Shown here piece by piece: positions 32,701 to 41,226 of a stretch of DNA of 44,734 nt. The DNA comes from CAYPTB01 sp964413535 (GTDB lineage Bacteria > Planctomycetota > UBA1135 > GCA-002686595), in the NCBI GenBank assembly GCA_964413535.1, contig CAYPTB010000064.1:1-44734 (forward strand), written 5' to 3'. A program made the position numbers and the translations under genes. Position 1 is the stretch's first letter; every line of letters begins with the position of its first letter. The notes beneath the pieces were generated by a model that saw only the letters and a list, made by a program, of their open reading frames with translations, did not search any database and was not told the origin of the DNA.

Positions 32701-34582
32701 GCGCCCCGTGCAGCCCGAGTTGCCGGTCTGGATCACGTCCGCCGGCAACGTCGAGACCTACACGGCCGCGGGCAGGATCGGGGCCAACGTGCTGACGCAC
32801 CTGCTCGGTCAGTCGGTGGAAGTGCTCGCGCGGAAGATCGAGGCCTACCGCGAGGCGCGCCGGGAAGCCGGCTTCGACCCGGCCACCGGCGTCGTCACGC
32901 TGATGCTGCACACGTTCGTGGGCGAGGACGAGGAGGCGGTGCGGGAGGCCGTGCGGGAGCCGCTCGAGCGCTACCTCGCGAGCTCGCTCTCGCTGCTCAA
33001 GGACCACGCCTGGGACTTTCCCGCCTTCAGCCGACCGAACGGCGCCGCGAGCGCGAAGAACGGCGGCGACGTGCTCGCGAACCTGGACCCGGAGGAGCGC
33101 GCCGCGCTGCTCGCCCACGCGCGCGAACGCTACTACGAGTCGAGCGGGCTCTTCGGCACGCCCGAGCGCTGCGCCGCGATGGTCGAACGCCTGCAAGCGA
33201 TCGGCGTGGACGAGATCGCCTGCTTGATCGACTTCGGCGTACCGGCGGACCAGGTCCTCGCGAGTCTCCCGCTGCTCGACCGCGTGCGGAGGCGGGCGCA
33301 GGAGCCCGGCGCCACGGACACCGCGCCGCTCGACGTCTCGCTCTCGAGCGAGATCCGCAAGGAGTCGGTGACGCACATCCAGTGCACCCCGTCGATGGTC
33401 CGCGTCCTGTGTTCCGACCCGGAGACCAAGCAGGCGTTGCGCGGCGTGGAGCACGTCTTCGTCGGCGGGGAGGCTCTCCCCGTCGATCTCGCTGCCGAAC
33501 TCGCGGCGGCGACGGGCGGCGCGCTGTCGAACATGTACGGCCCGACGGAGACCACCATCTGGTCCTCCGTGCACCCCCTCGCGGGCGTTCCGCGCGCGGT
33601 GACTTCCGGCGACGCTTCCCTCGGCGCGCCGTCGACGGCCGCGTCCGCGGCCGCGTCCAGAATGCAACCGGTGGGCACGGTGCCGATCGGCCGGCCGATC
33701 GCCCACACGCGCGTCTACGTCCTCGACGAGGGGTTGCAGCCGCTGCCGATCGGCGCGGCCGGGGAGCTCTTCATCGGCGGCGACGGCGTCGCGCGCGGAT
33801 ACCTACGTCGCCCCGAGCTCGACACCGAGCGGTTCCTGGCGGATCCCTTCACCGCCGCCGCGGGCGCCCGCATGTACCGGACCGGCGACTTGGCGCGCTA
33901 CCGGGCCGACGGCGTGCTCGAGTTCCTCGGGCGCACCGACCACCAGATCAAGGTGCGCGGGCACCGCATCGAGCCGGGCGAGATCGAGACGCTGCTCGAG
34001 CGCGAAGCCGCGGTCGGCGAAGCGGTCGTCGTCGCGCGCGAGGACACCCCGGGTGATCAACGCTTGCTCGCGTACATCGTGCCCCGCGGCACGGCGTGCG
34101 ACCCCGCGGGGTTGCGCGATCGGCTCAGGGCGGAGCTTCCCGAGTACATGGTGCCGGCGCAGTTCGTCTTCCTGGAGCGGATCCCGCGTACTCCGAACGG
34201 GAAGGTCGATCGCAGCGCGCTACCCACGCCCGAGGCGTGGGCGCGGCCGACCGCGCCGCGTGTTCCTCCTTCGAACGATCTCGAGGCGCGACTCGCGGAG
34301 CTGTGGCAGGAGACCCTGGGACTCGACCAAGTGGGCGTCGACGACAACTTCTTCGACATCGGCGGGCACTCGCTGCTCGTCGTCCGCATGCATCGCCGGA
34401 TGGGAGAGCTCTCGACACGACCGGTCTCGCTGACGGATCTCTTCCGTTTCCCGACCATCCGCTCCCTGGCGCGCGCCCTCACCTCCGACGGTCGGCACGA
34501 CCCGTTGGAGGAAGCGTCGTTGCGCGGCCGACGCCGCAGGACTTCGCTGCAGCGGCTCAGACGGAGCACGGTCGAGGGATGA
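29786..34582 (+). CDS. NRPS: formyltransferase - half C - A (split by luciferase-like monooxygenase) - PCP
   Basis: A 1598-residue single-module synthetase. Domains: a methionyl-tRNA-formyltransferase-like domain (about 1-300; Asn94, His96 in NFHDGPLPDYAG; Asp132 in AIDAGEI); the back half of a condensation domain without HHxxxDG (about 360-565); adenylation part 1 (about 580-800; TSGSTGRPKG about 730; A4 SLSFDISVLE); an inserted FMN-type luciferase-like monooxygenase (about 813-1170; FSLFYFSSDEG, WTPERHFHAFGG, SGGRVAISFASGWKPDDF); adenylation part 2 (about 1195-1475; YGPTETTIW, YRTGDLARY, NGKVDR); and a PCP with Ser in FDIGGHSLL (about 1528). My manual reading of the specificity code is DILQFGMIWK, close to the glycine code DILQLGLIWK. 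It should load glycine, which may be N-formylated and alpha-hydroxylated (inference). Next gene 19 bp downstream: the PKS. Confidence 0.93.
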   Translation: MHAPRFSCWLIGADSLLMECGDVLRRDGHEIRGVVTSSSRIVDWAHSHRIPSVDSAGDFGAELAVQPFDYLFAITHLAFLPDRILRLPGRVAVNFHDGPLPDYAGLNAPAWALLNGETRYGVTWHVITPAIDAGEILKQRFFAVSPDETAVSLNTKCFEAGIESFAELVAELAHETHQGVPQDARRRRVFERYRRPPAACAIDWSRSAQEIEALVRALDFGRYPNPLGVPKIHRGDVVLAVTRAARVDSSGNGIGAARVPGTVLAVDDESVLVATGDDPIALLGFSDLRGRTLEPSEASRRLDLVAGAALDSLTPERAKRLTELDQRISRSERSWVRRLSELDPITLPFPLDRPVDGARARTAELRVSVPNELCDRFPGHTLPEVLLAALCGFLARLARRRSFDLGYRDLALQREAAGWEAWIASRVPLRVEVDPEEDLTFLLERSSAEISDVHRRGPWSWDAIARHPELRGLREREEKGESRVLPVCFECREDFGALALPPGAEWMLEVSSAGECRTVFDASRLSAVHAESIQRGFSELLASLASHPELPIGAHPIVCARERERQIEEWNRTELPHRRDVCIHRLIEEQARKTPHAIAVVCEGHSLTYAELDTRADLLAAELASLGVRAGDLIGIHVERSFDLVVAMLGTLKAGAAYLPLDPLFPPERLSFMVEDAKVGVIVTQEGLASSLPRHRAKVVRIDSDWPRIAARRHERVSAAVGPTDLAYVIYTSGSTGRPKGVLVEHRNVASFFAAMDRCVPHDPPGTWLALTSLSFDISVLELLWTLARGFKVVLSSGQERAPSRATPATRRTEFSLFYFSSDEGDDRGDVYRLLLEGAKFADANGFRAVWTPERHFHAFGGSFPNPAVTSAAIAAITRRVEIRAGSVVMPLHHPIRVAEEWAVVDNLSGGRVAISFASGWKPDDFVLAPRNHEGAKDVMFRELEVVRRLWRGESVAFPGPDGTAVEVRTLPRPVQPELPVWITSAGNVETYTAAGRIGANVLTHLLGQSVEVLARKIEAYREARREAGFDPATGVVTLMLHTFVGEDEEAVREAVREPLERYLASSLSLLKDHAWDFPAFSRPNGAASAKNGGDVLANLDPEERAALLAHARERYYESSGLFGTPERCAAMVERLQAIGVDEIACLIDFGVPADQVLASLPLLDRVRRRAQEPGATDTAPLDVSLSSEIRKESVTHIQCTPSMVRVLCSDPETKQALRGVEHVFVGGEALPVDLAAELAAATGGALSNMYGPTETTIWSSVHPLAGVPRAVTSGDASLGAPSTAASAAASRMQPVGTVPIGRPIAHTRVYVLDEGLQPLPIGAAGELFIGGDGVARGYLRRPELDTERFLADPFTAAAGARMYRTGDLARYRADGVLEFLGRTDHQIKVRGHRIEPGEIETLLEREAAVGEAVVVAREDTPGDQRLLAYIVPRGTACDPAGLRDRLRAELPEYMVPAQFVFLERIPRTPNGKVDRSALPTPEAWARPTAPRVPPSNDLEARLAELWQETLGLDQVGVDDNFFDIGGHSLLVVRMHRRMGELSTRPVSLTDLFRFPTIRSLARALTSDGRHDPLEEASLRGRRRRTSLQRLRRSTVEG

Positions 34583-34601
34583 GGACGGTGGGACGAACAC
34601 G

Positions 34602-37600
34602 ATGAAGCCCCAGACGCCCAACCCCGCGGAGGCGAACGACGTCGCGATCGTCGGGATCGCGCTGCGTTTTCCCGGTGCGCACGGTGCCGCGGAGTTCTGG
34701 TCGAACCTCTGCGCCGGCGTCGAATCGGTGCGACGCTTCAGCGACGCGGAGCTACGCGAGCGCGGAGTTCCCACGCGACTGTTGCGGGATCCGGCCTACG
34801 TGAAGTCGAGCTTCGTCCTGGACGGCATGGACCTGTTCGATGCGGAGTTCTTCGGGTTCAGCCCCAAGGATGCCGCGATCCTGGATCCGCAGCACCGCCA
34901 GTTCTTCGAATGCGCCTACGAGGCCCTCGAGGACGCCGGGCATCCGCCCGACACGTTCCGGGGTCCGATCGGCGTGTTCGGCGGGTGCGGGATGGACAAC
35001 TACTTCGCCTTCAACCTGCTCTCGAACCCGGAGCTCGTGGAATCCGTCGGCCTGTTCCTGCTGAGGCACACGGGCAACGACAAGGACTTTTTGACCTCGC
35101 GCGTCTCCTATTGCCTCGACCTCACGGGACCGAGCGTCAGCATCCAGACGGCGTGCTCGACCTCGCTCGTCGCCGTGCACTTCGCCTGCCAGAGCCTGCT
35201 CGGCGGCGAGTGCGACCTGGCGCTCGCCGGCGGCGTTTCGATCGAGATTCCGCACGGCGTCGGCTACCTGCACCGCGAAGGCGAAATCCTGTCGCGCGAC
35301 GGGCACTGCCGAGCCTTCGAGCATCGCGCGCAGGGCACCGCTTTCGGCAGCGGCGCGGGCATCGTCGTCCTACGCCGGCTCGAGGACGCGCTGCGGGACG
35401 GCGACCGGATCTACGCCGTCGTCAAGGGCTCGGCCGTCAACAACGACGGTTCGGGCAAGGTCGGTTACCTCGCTACGAGCGTCGACGGTCAGGCGGCGGC
35501 GGCGGTCGAGGCGCTCGCGATCGCGGACGTGGGAGCGGACACGATCGACTACGTCGAGGCGCACGGGAGCGGAACGGCCATGGGCGACCCGATCGAGGTC
35601 GCGGCGCTCACCCGCGCCTTCGGGTCTGGCGCGTCGCGCGGTGCTGCCTGCGGCTTGGGCTCGGTCAAGTCGAACATCGGTCACCTCAACACCGCCGCGG
35701 GAGTGGCCAGCCTGATCAAGGCCGCGCTCGCGCTCCATCACGGCGCGATTCCGCCCGCGCCGAACTTCGAGGCCAAGAACCCCGCCATCGACTTCGACGC
35801 GACGCCCTTCCGGGTCGTGCAGGAGCTGGAGCCGTGGCCGCGCGGCGAGCGGTTGCGCCGTGCAAGCGTGAACTCGTTGGGCGTCGGCGGCACCAATGCG
35901 CACGTCGTGCTCGAGGAGTCGCCCGCGTCCGAGCCGTCGTCGCCGCCTCGTCGCGAGGCGCAGGTGCTGTGCCTCTCGGCGCGGACGCAACGCGCGCTCG
36001 ACGCTTCCTCGCGACGCCTCGCGGCCCACTTGCGCGCGAATCCCGAAGGGGAGCTGGCCGACGTCGCCTTCACGCTCCTCGCCGGACGCCGCGCATTCGA
36101 GCACCGGCGGGTCCTCACCTGCGGCGATCGGACGGAGGCTGCCCTTCTGCTCGAGTCCCAGGATCCCGGTCGCGTGTTCACGCACGCCGCCGGCTCCGCG
36201 CCCGCCTCGGTCGTCTTCCTGTTGCCCGGCGGCGGCGCGCAGCACGTGCGCATGGCGCGCGACCTGTACGAGTCGGAGCCCGCGTTCCGGGAGCAGGTCG
36301 ATCGAGGCATCGACGAGTTCAGGCAGCGCACCGGCCGCGACCTGCGGCCGATCTGGATCGATCCGGTGGATCTCCCCGCCGCGGCGCTGGAGCTCGAGCG
36401 CCCGTCCCTCCAGCTCCCCGCGATCTTCATCCTCGAGCACGCGCTCGCGCACCTGTGGACGTCGTTGGGCGTGCGCGCCGATGCGCTGATCGGACACAGC
36501 ATGGGCGAGAACACGGCGGCCTGTCTTGCCGGTGTGTTTTCGTTCGAGGACGCCCTCGGGCTGATCGCCCTGCGCGGCGAGCTGTTCGAAGAACTCCCGC
36601 GCGGCGGCATGTCGAGCGTTCCGCTCGCGGAAGACGCTCTCGCTCCCTGGCTCGGCCAGGACCTCGATCTCGCGGCGGTCAACGGTCCCGAGAGCTCCGT
36701 CGTGTCCGGGCCGATCGCGGCGCTCGAGGACCTCGAGCGGCGGCTCGCCGAACGCGGTGTCCACGCGCTGCGCATCCCGATCACGACCGCCGCGCACTCG
36801 CGCATGGTCGAGCCGATCTTGTCCCGCTTCGCCGAGCACTTGCAGGGCCTACGGTTCCACCCACCGCGCGTCCCCTTCCTCTCCAATTGCACCGGAACCT
36901 GGATCACTCCCGAGCAAGCCGTGCAGCCCCAGTACTGGGTGGATCACCTGCGCGGCCCCGTTCGCTTCGCCGAAGGGGCGCGCGCCCTGCTCGGCGATCC
37001 GCGGCGCGTCTTCCTCGAGGTCGGACCGGGCAAAGCCCTGTGCTCCCTCGTGCGCCAGCAACCCGAAGGCGACGCCGCGCGCGGCGTGATCGCGACGCTC
37101 CGGCACGCCGAGGAGAAGGTGTCCGACACCGCGCACTTCCTGACCGCCTTCGGGCGTCTGTGGGCTTGCGGTGTTCCGGTCGACTCCGGCTTCCCCTGGA
37201 GCGGCGAGCGGCGGCAGCGCGTGTCGTTGCCGACCTATCCCTTCGAGAGCCGGCGCCACTGGATCGAACCCGGCGGTGGGGCACAGGTCACGGACGAGAG
37301 CGACGCGGAGCCGCGCCGGATCGATCTCCCCACGGAGGGCTTCTATCGCCCGATCTGGAGACCGGCGCCGTCCGAGCCGGCGCCGAAGTCCGCGCGTCCG
37401 CTCACGTGGCTCTTGTTCCTGGATTCGGCGGGCGTCGGTGAGCTCCTCGCCGCGCGGCTCGCCGCGCGCGGGGATCGGGTCGTCACCGTCCGGGAGAGCG
37501 ACGACAACTGCCGGCTCGGGGAGGGCGAGTACGCGCTCGCTCCCGAGCGCGGCCGCGACGGCTACGGCGATCTGGTGCGGGATCTCGTCGCCTCCGGGGC

Positions 37601-40600
37601 GATGCCGGAACGCATCGTCCATCTGTGGATGCTGACGCCGGACGAGAGCTTCCGTGCGGGGTCGAACTTCTTCCATCGCAACCAAGAGCGCGGCTTCTAC
37701 AGCCTGTTCTTCCTGGCGCAGGCTCTCGGAGAGGAAGGCGTCGGGGGGTCGCTGCACGTCACCGTCGTCGGGAACGGCATGCAGGCTCTGGACGGCGAGA
37801 CTCTGCTGCATCCCGACAAGGCGACCGTCCTCGGTCCTTGCAAGGTGATCCCCAAGGAGTTCGCCGGGGTCACTTGCTCGTGCGTCGATCTGCCGTTGCC
37901 CGTGTCGAAGGCGCGTGGGAAGAGGCGAGCGTTGCGCCCCGCGCGCCTGGCGCCGCTGGTCGACATCGTGGAGCGCGAGGTGCTCGGCGCACCCCGTTGC
38001 TCGGTCGTCGCTCACCGCAAGGACGGGCGTTACGAGCAGGCGTTCGAGCACGTCGCGCTCGAGCCCGCGAAGACCAACGGGCACGCTCCGATCCGGGAGC
38101 GCGGCGTGTACCTCGTCACCGGCGGGCTCGGCGGGCTCGGCCTCGCCGTGGCCCTGCACCTCGCTCGGCACGCGCGCGCCAGGATCGTGCTCACGGGGCG
38201 CTCGCGACTCCCCGAGCGCGGCGAATGGGACCCCTGGCTCGCCCGTCACGGGCAGAACGACGTGACCAGCCGGCGCATCCGCGCCTTGAAGGAGATCGAG
38301 GCCGCGGGCGCGGAGGTCTTCGTGGCGTGCGCCGACGTGACGGACGTCGAGGCGATGCGGGGAGTGCTCGAAGAGACGCGGCGGCGCTTCGGCGCCTTGC
38401 ACGGGGTCGTGCACGCCGCGGGTCTCTTGCGCGACGCGCCCATCCTCGCGAAGAGCCAGGGGGAGGTGGAGGAGGTCTTCGCTCCCAAGGTTCACGGCAC
38501 GCTCGTGCTCGACACGCTGCTCAGGGGCGTCGACTTGGACTTCCTGCTCTTGTTCTCGTCCGTCAGCGCCCTCGTCGCTCCCGCCGGCCAGGTGGACTAC
38601 GTGGCGGCGAGCGCTTTCCTCGACGCCTACGCGCATGCCGCGACGCGAGCGGAGCGCGGCGCGCGCCGATCGGCTCGCCCGCGCACCATCAGCGTGAACT
38701 GGGGGATCTGGAGCGAGATCGGGATGGCCGCGGACGCTCTCTCGGCGGCCGAGGCTCCCGCGCCCCCGACCGCGAGCGAGGGAACGACGCAGCATCCGCT
38801 GTTCGATTCCCGCGCGGACGATCCGGACGCGCCGCTCGTGCTCCGCGCGCGTTACTCGCCAAAGACGCATTGGATCCTCGACGAGCACCGCACTCGCCGC
38901 GGGAGCGCGGTGGTTCCCGGGTCGGCCTATTTGGAGATGGCGCGGGCGGCGCTGGTCGAGGCCGGTGAGGAGCCGGTCTTCGAGGTGCGCGACCTCTTGT
39001 TCCTGCGCCCGCTCCACGTCGCCGACGGTGCGTCGAAGGACGTGCAGGTGGAGCTCACGCCGGACGTCGAGGGCTACGCCTTCCGCGTGCGGAGCCGCGC
39101 CGGATCCAACGGTGCGCGCGGCGCCGAGCCGTGGGAGACGCACGCCCACGCGCGGTTGCTCCTGCGCGAGCCCGTGCTCCCGGCAAGGGTGCCGCTGGCC
39201 GAGATCGAAGCTCGTTGTGCTCCGGCCCGGTCGTCGGGCGGCGCGGACGCGTTGCCCTCGATGCAGGAGGAACTCGTGCGCTTCGGACCCCGCTGGCGGA
39301 CCTTGCGGGACGTTCGTTTGGGAGCCGGCGAGGCGCTGGCGACGCTCGAGCTCGACGGTGCCTTCGTCGGGGATCTCGAGCACTACGGCCTCCATCCGGC
39401 CCTGCTCGACATCGCGACTAGCTTCGGGCTCGAGCTACCCGAGCTGATCCCTGAGTTGATCAATGGAGGGAAGCGGGAGCTGTGGGTCCCGATCTCCTAC
39501 AAGAGTGTTCGCGTCCGAGCTCCGTTGACCGCGCGCGTACGCAGTTGGGTCAGGAGCCGCGCGTCGAATCGCGCCGACTCGACGGTGCTCCTGTTCGACG
39601 TCGTGGTGGTCGGCGAAGACGGTCGCGTGTGCCTCGAGATCGAGCAGTTCGCCATGCGCCGCTTGTCGGGTGAGCTCGAACTCGACCGGAGTCCGGAGCA
39701 GGAAGCGTCTCGGTCCCTCGACGAGGGCGAGCGTCCGCCGCACTGGGATCCGGAGACGTCGCGTCCCGTTTCGCACGGTCGGTCGGCACTGCTCTGCAAC
39801 TTCGAGCGCGGCATCTCGGCCGCCGAAGGGATGGAGGCCATGCACCGCATCCTCGGCACGCCGGGACTCGTGCAGGTCGTGGCGACGTCGCTCGAGCTCG
39901 AGGGTCTCTGCCGACAGGCTCGCGCGCTCGCCGCCCTTCCGGGGGTGAAGAGCGTCGACTCTGCGCGACCGGAGGCCGACGAGATCGTCGAGTCGGCGGA
40001 CGGGATCGAGCGCACGCTGGCCGGATTCTGGCGGGAGTTGCTCGGCGTGCGCTCGGTGGGTTTGCGCGACAGCTTCTTCGACCTCGGCGGCCATTCCCTG
40101 ATCGCGGTGCGACTCTTCGCGCGGATCAAGAAGACCTACCAGGTCGAGTTCCCGATCTCGATCTTGTTCGAAGCGCCCACGATCGAACGCTGCGCCGAGG
40201 CGATCCGACGCGCGACGGGCGCCAAAACGCCCGCACAGACGCTCCGCGCGAAGCTGCGCGAGCCGCGCTATGTGCACCTCGTTCCGATGCACCCCGGCCA
40301 AGGCGGAGGCAAGACGCCCTTCTTCCTCGTGGCGGGGATGTTCGGCAACGTGCTCAACCTACGGCACCTCGCTCACCTGCTCGGCAACGAGCGCCGCTTC
40401 TTCGGGTTGCAGGCGCTCGGGCTCTATGGCGCGCACATGTTGCACGAGACCTTCGAGGAGATGGCGTCCGACTACCTGGTCGAGCTGCGCCGCGCCCAAC
40501 CCTCCGGCCCCTATCTGCTCGGTGGGTTCTCGGGGGGAGGCATCACGGCCTACGAGATGGCGCTCCAGCTCCGCGCAGCCGGCGAAGAGGTCGCGCTCCT

Positions 40601-41135
40601 CGCCATGCTCGACACTTCGCTGCCGCGTGCGCCCCTGCTCACGCCGAGCGAGCGGGCGCAGATCCACTGGGAGCGCATCCGACGACGTGGGCCGGCCTAC
40701 GTCGTCGAGTGGGCGCTCGGCAAGCTGCGCTTCGAAGCCGCGCGGATCCGCAAGCGCAGGGAGGCGAAGGCCGGCGTCCCCCTGGCGGCCGAATTCCGCT
40801 CCGAGGAAGTTGGAGCGGCGTTCCTGCGCGCCCTGGAACGCTACCGAGTGCGGCCCTATCCCGGCACGGTCACGCTCTTTCGACCCAAGCTCGAGCAAGC
40901 CCACGTGCTCGGTCCGGGACGGGTGACGAACTCGCGGCGCGAGTTCGTCTTCCACGACAACGGTTGGGGACCCCACGTCGAGCGGGTCGACGTCCACGAG
41001 GTGCCCGGGGACCACGACAGCATGGTGCTCGAGCCCAACGTGCGCGTGTTGGCGAGCAAGCTCGTGAAGTGCATCCAGGACGCAGAGGGTGAACGCAGCC
41101 CGCGCGTGAGAGGAGAGCTCGTCGCGAGCCGTTGA
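34602..41135 (+). CDS. Type I PKS: KS-AT-KR-DH-ACP-TE
   Basis: A 2177-residue single-module synthase. KS (about 10-430): Cys185 in QTACSTSL, His321 in VEAHGSGT, His about 361 in NIGHLNTA. AT (about 530-835): PGGGAQHVRMA, Ser633 in GHSMGE, and TAAHS in place of the HAFHS/YASHS specificity loop. KR (about 930-1390): TGGLGGLGLA, Ser1320, Tyr1333; the usual Asn four residues later is Ser. DH-like double hot-dog (about 1405-1690): HRTRRGSAVVPGSAYLEM with one extra residue in HxxxGxxxxP, and LHPALLDIATS without the usual Gln/His. ACP (about 1800-1870): Ser1832 in LGGHSL. TE (about 1905-2170): Ser1977 in GFSGG, His2138 in PGDHDSM. DH after KR is the reverse of the usual order. It should extend the NRPS-bound unit by one malonyl-type unit and release it. 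Confidence 0.93.
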   Translation: MKPQTPNPAEANDVAIVGIALRFPGAHGAAEFWSNLCAGVESVRRFSDAELRERGVPTRLLRDPAYVKSSFVLDGMDLFDAEFFGFSPKDAAILDPQHRQFFECAYEALEDAGHPPDTFRGPIGVFGGCGMDNYFAFNLLSNPELVESVGLFLLRHTGNDKDFLTSRVSYCLDLTGPSVSIQTACSTSLVAVHFACQSLLGGECDLALAGGVSIEIPHGVGYLHREGEILSRDGHCRAFEHRAQGTAFGSGAGIVVLRRLEDALRDGDRIYAVVKGSAVNNDGSGKVGYLATSVDGQAAAAVEALAIADVGADTIDYVEAHGSGTAMGDPIEVAALTRAFGSGASRGAACGLGSVKSNIGHLNTAAGVASLIKAALALHHGAIPPAPNFEAKNPAIDFDATPFRVVQELEPWPRGERLRRASVNSLGVGGTNAHVVLEESPASEPSSPPRREAQVLCLSARTQRALDASSRRLAAHLRANPEGELADVAFTLLAGRRAFEHRRVLTCGDRTEAALLLESQDPGRVFTHAAGSAPASVVFLLPGGGAQHVRMARDLYESEPAFREQVDRGIDEFRQRTGRDLRPIWIDPVDLPAAALELERPSLQLPAIFILEHALAHLWTSLGVRADALIGHSMGENTAACLAGVFSFEDALGLIALRGELFEELPRGGMSSVPLAEDALAPWLGQDLDLAAVNGPESSVVSGPIAALEDLERRLAERGVHALRIPITTAAHSRMVEPILSRFAEHLQGLRFHPPRVPFLSNCTGTWITPEQAVQPQYWVDHLRGPVRFAEGARALLGDPRRVFLEVGPGKALCSLVRQQPEGDAARGVIATLRHAEEKVSDTAHFLTAFGRLWACGVPVDSGFPWSGERRQRVSLPTYPFESRRHWIEPGGGAQVTDESDAEPRRIDLPTEGFYRPIWRPAPSEPAPKSARPLTWLLFLDSAGVGELLAARLAARGDRVVTVRESDDNCRLGEGEYALAPERGRDGYGDLVRDLVASGAMPERIVHLWMLTPDESFRAGSNFFHRNQERGFYSLFFLAQALGEEGVGGSLHVTVVGNGMQALDGETLLHPDKATVLGPCKVIPKEFAGVTCSCVDLPLPVSKARGKRRALRPARLAPLVDIVEREVLGAPRCSVVAHRKDGRYEQAFEHVALEPAKTNGHAPIRERGVYLVTGGLGGLGLAVALHLARHARARIVLTGRSRLPERGEWDPWLARHGQNDVTSRRIRALKEIEAAGAEVFVACADVTDVEAMRGVLEETRRRFGALHGVVHAAGLLRDAPILAKSQGEVEEVFAPKVHGTLVLDTLLRGVDLDFLLLFSSVSALVAPAGQVDYVAASAFLDAYAHAATRAERGARRSARPRTISVNWGIWSEIGMAADALSAAEAPAPPTASEGTTQHPLFDSRADDPDAPLVLRARYSPKTHWILDEHRTRRGSAVVPGSAYLEMARAALVEAGEEPVFEVRDLLFLRPLHVADGASKDVQVELTPDVEGYAFRVRSRAGSNGARGAEPWETHAHARLLLREPVLPARVPLAEIEARCAPARSSGGADALPSMQEELVRFGPRWRTLRDVRLGAGEALATLELDGAFVGDLEHYGLHPALLDIATSFGLELPELIPELINGGKRELWVPISYKSVRVRAPLTARVRSWVRSRASNRADSTVLLFDVVVVGEDGRVCLEIEQFAMRRLSGELELDRSPEQEASRSLDEGERPPHWDPETSRPVSHGRSALLCNFERGISAAEGMEAMHRILGTPGLVQVVATSLELEGLCRQARALAALPGVKSVDSARPEADEIVESADGIERTLAGFWRELLGVRSVGLRDSFFDLGGHSLIAVRLFARIKKTYQVEFPISILFEAPTIERCAEAIRRATGAKTPAQTLRAKLREPRYVHLVPMHPGQGGGKTPFFLVAGMFGNVLNLRHLAHLLGNERRFFGLQALGLYGAHMLHETFEEMASDYLVELRRAQPSGPYLLGGFSGGGITAYEMALQLRAAGEEVALLAMLDTSLPRAPLLTPSERAQIHWERIRRRGPAYVVEWALGKLRFEAARIRKRREAKAGVPLAAEFRSEEVGAAFLRALERYRVRPYPGTVTLFRPKLEQAHVLGPGRVTNSRREFVFHDNGWGPHVERVDVHEVPGDHDSMVLEPNVRVLASKLVKCIQDAEGERSPRVRGELVASR

Positions 41136-41226
41136 CCATGCGCTTGGCCGCCACACCGACCGTTCGACCCGGCGCTCGTCCGCGAGCGCGGCACGCCAAC
41201 GCCCTGGATCGGCGGAGGGCGCGCGC

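Noticed and set aside
30998..33706. 902-codon open frame antisense to the NRPS
   Set aside because: It lies wholly within the NRPS, has no recognisable domain, is rich in Arg/Gly/Asp/His from GC-rich antisense codons, and the NRPS frame has continuous domain matches.
36849..39395. 848-codon open frame antisense to the PKS
   Set aside because: Same reasons; the PKS frame carries AT, KR and DH motifs across this interval.
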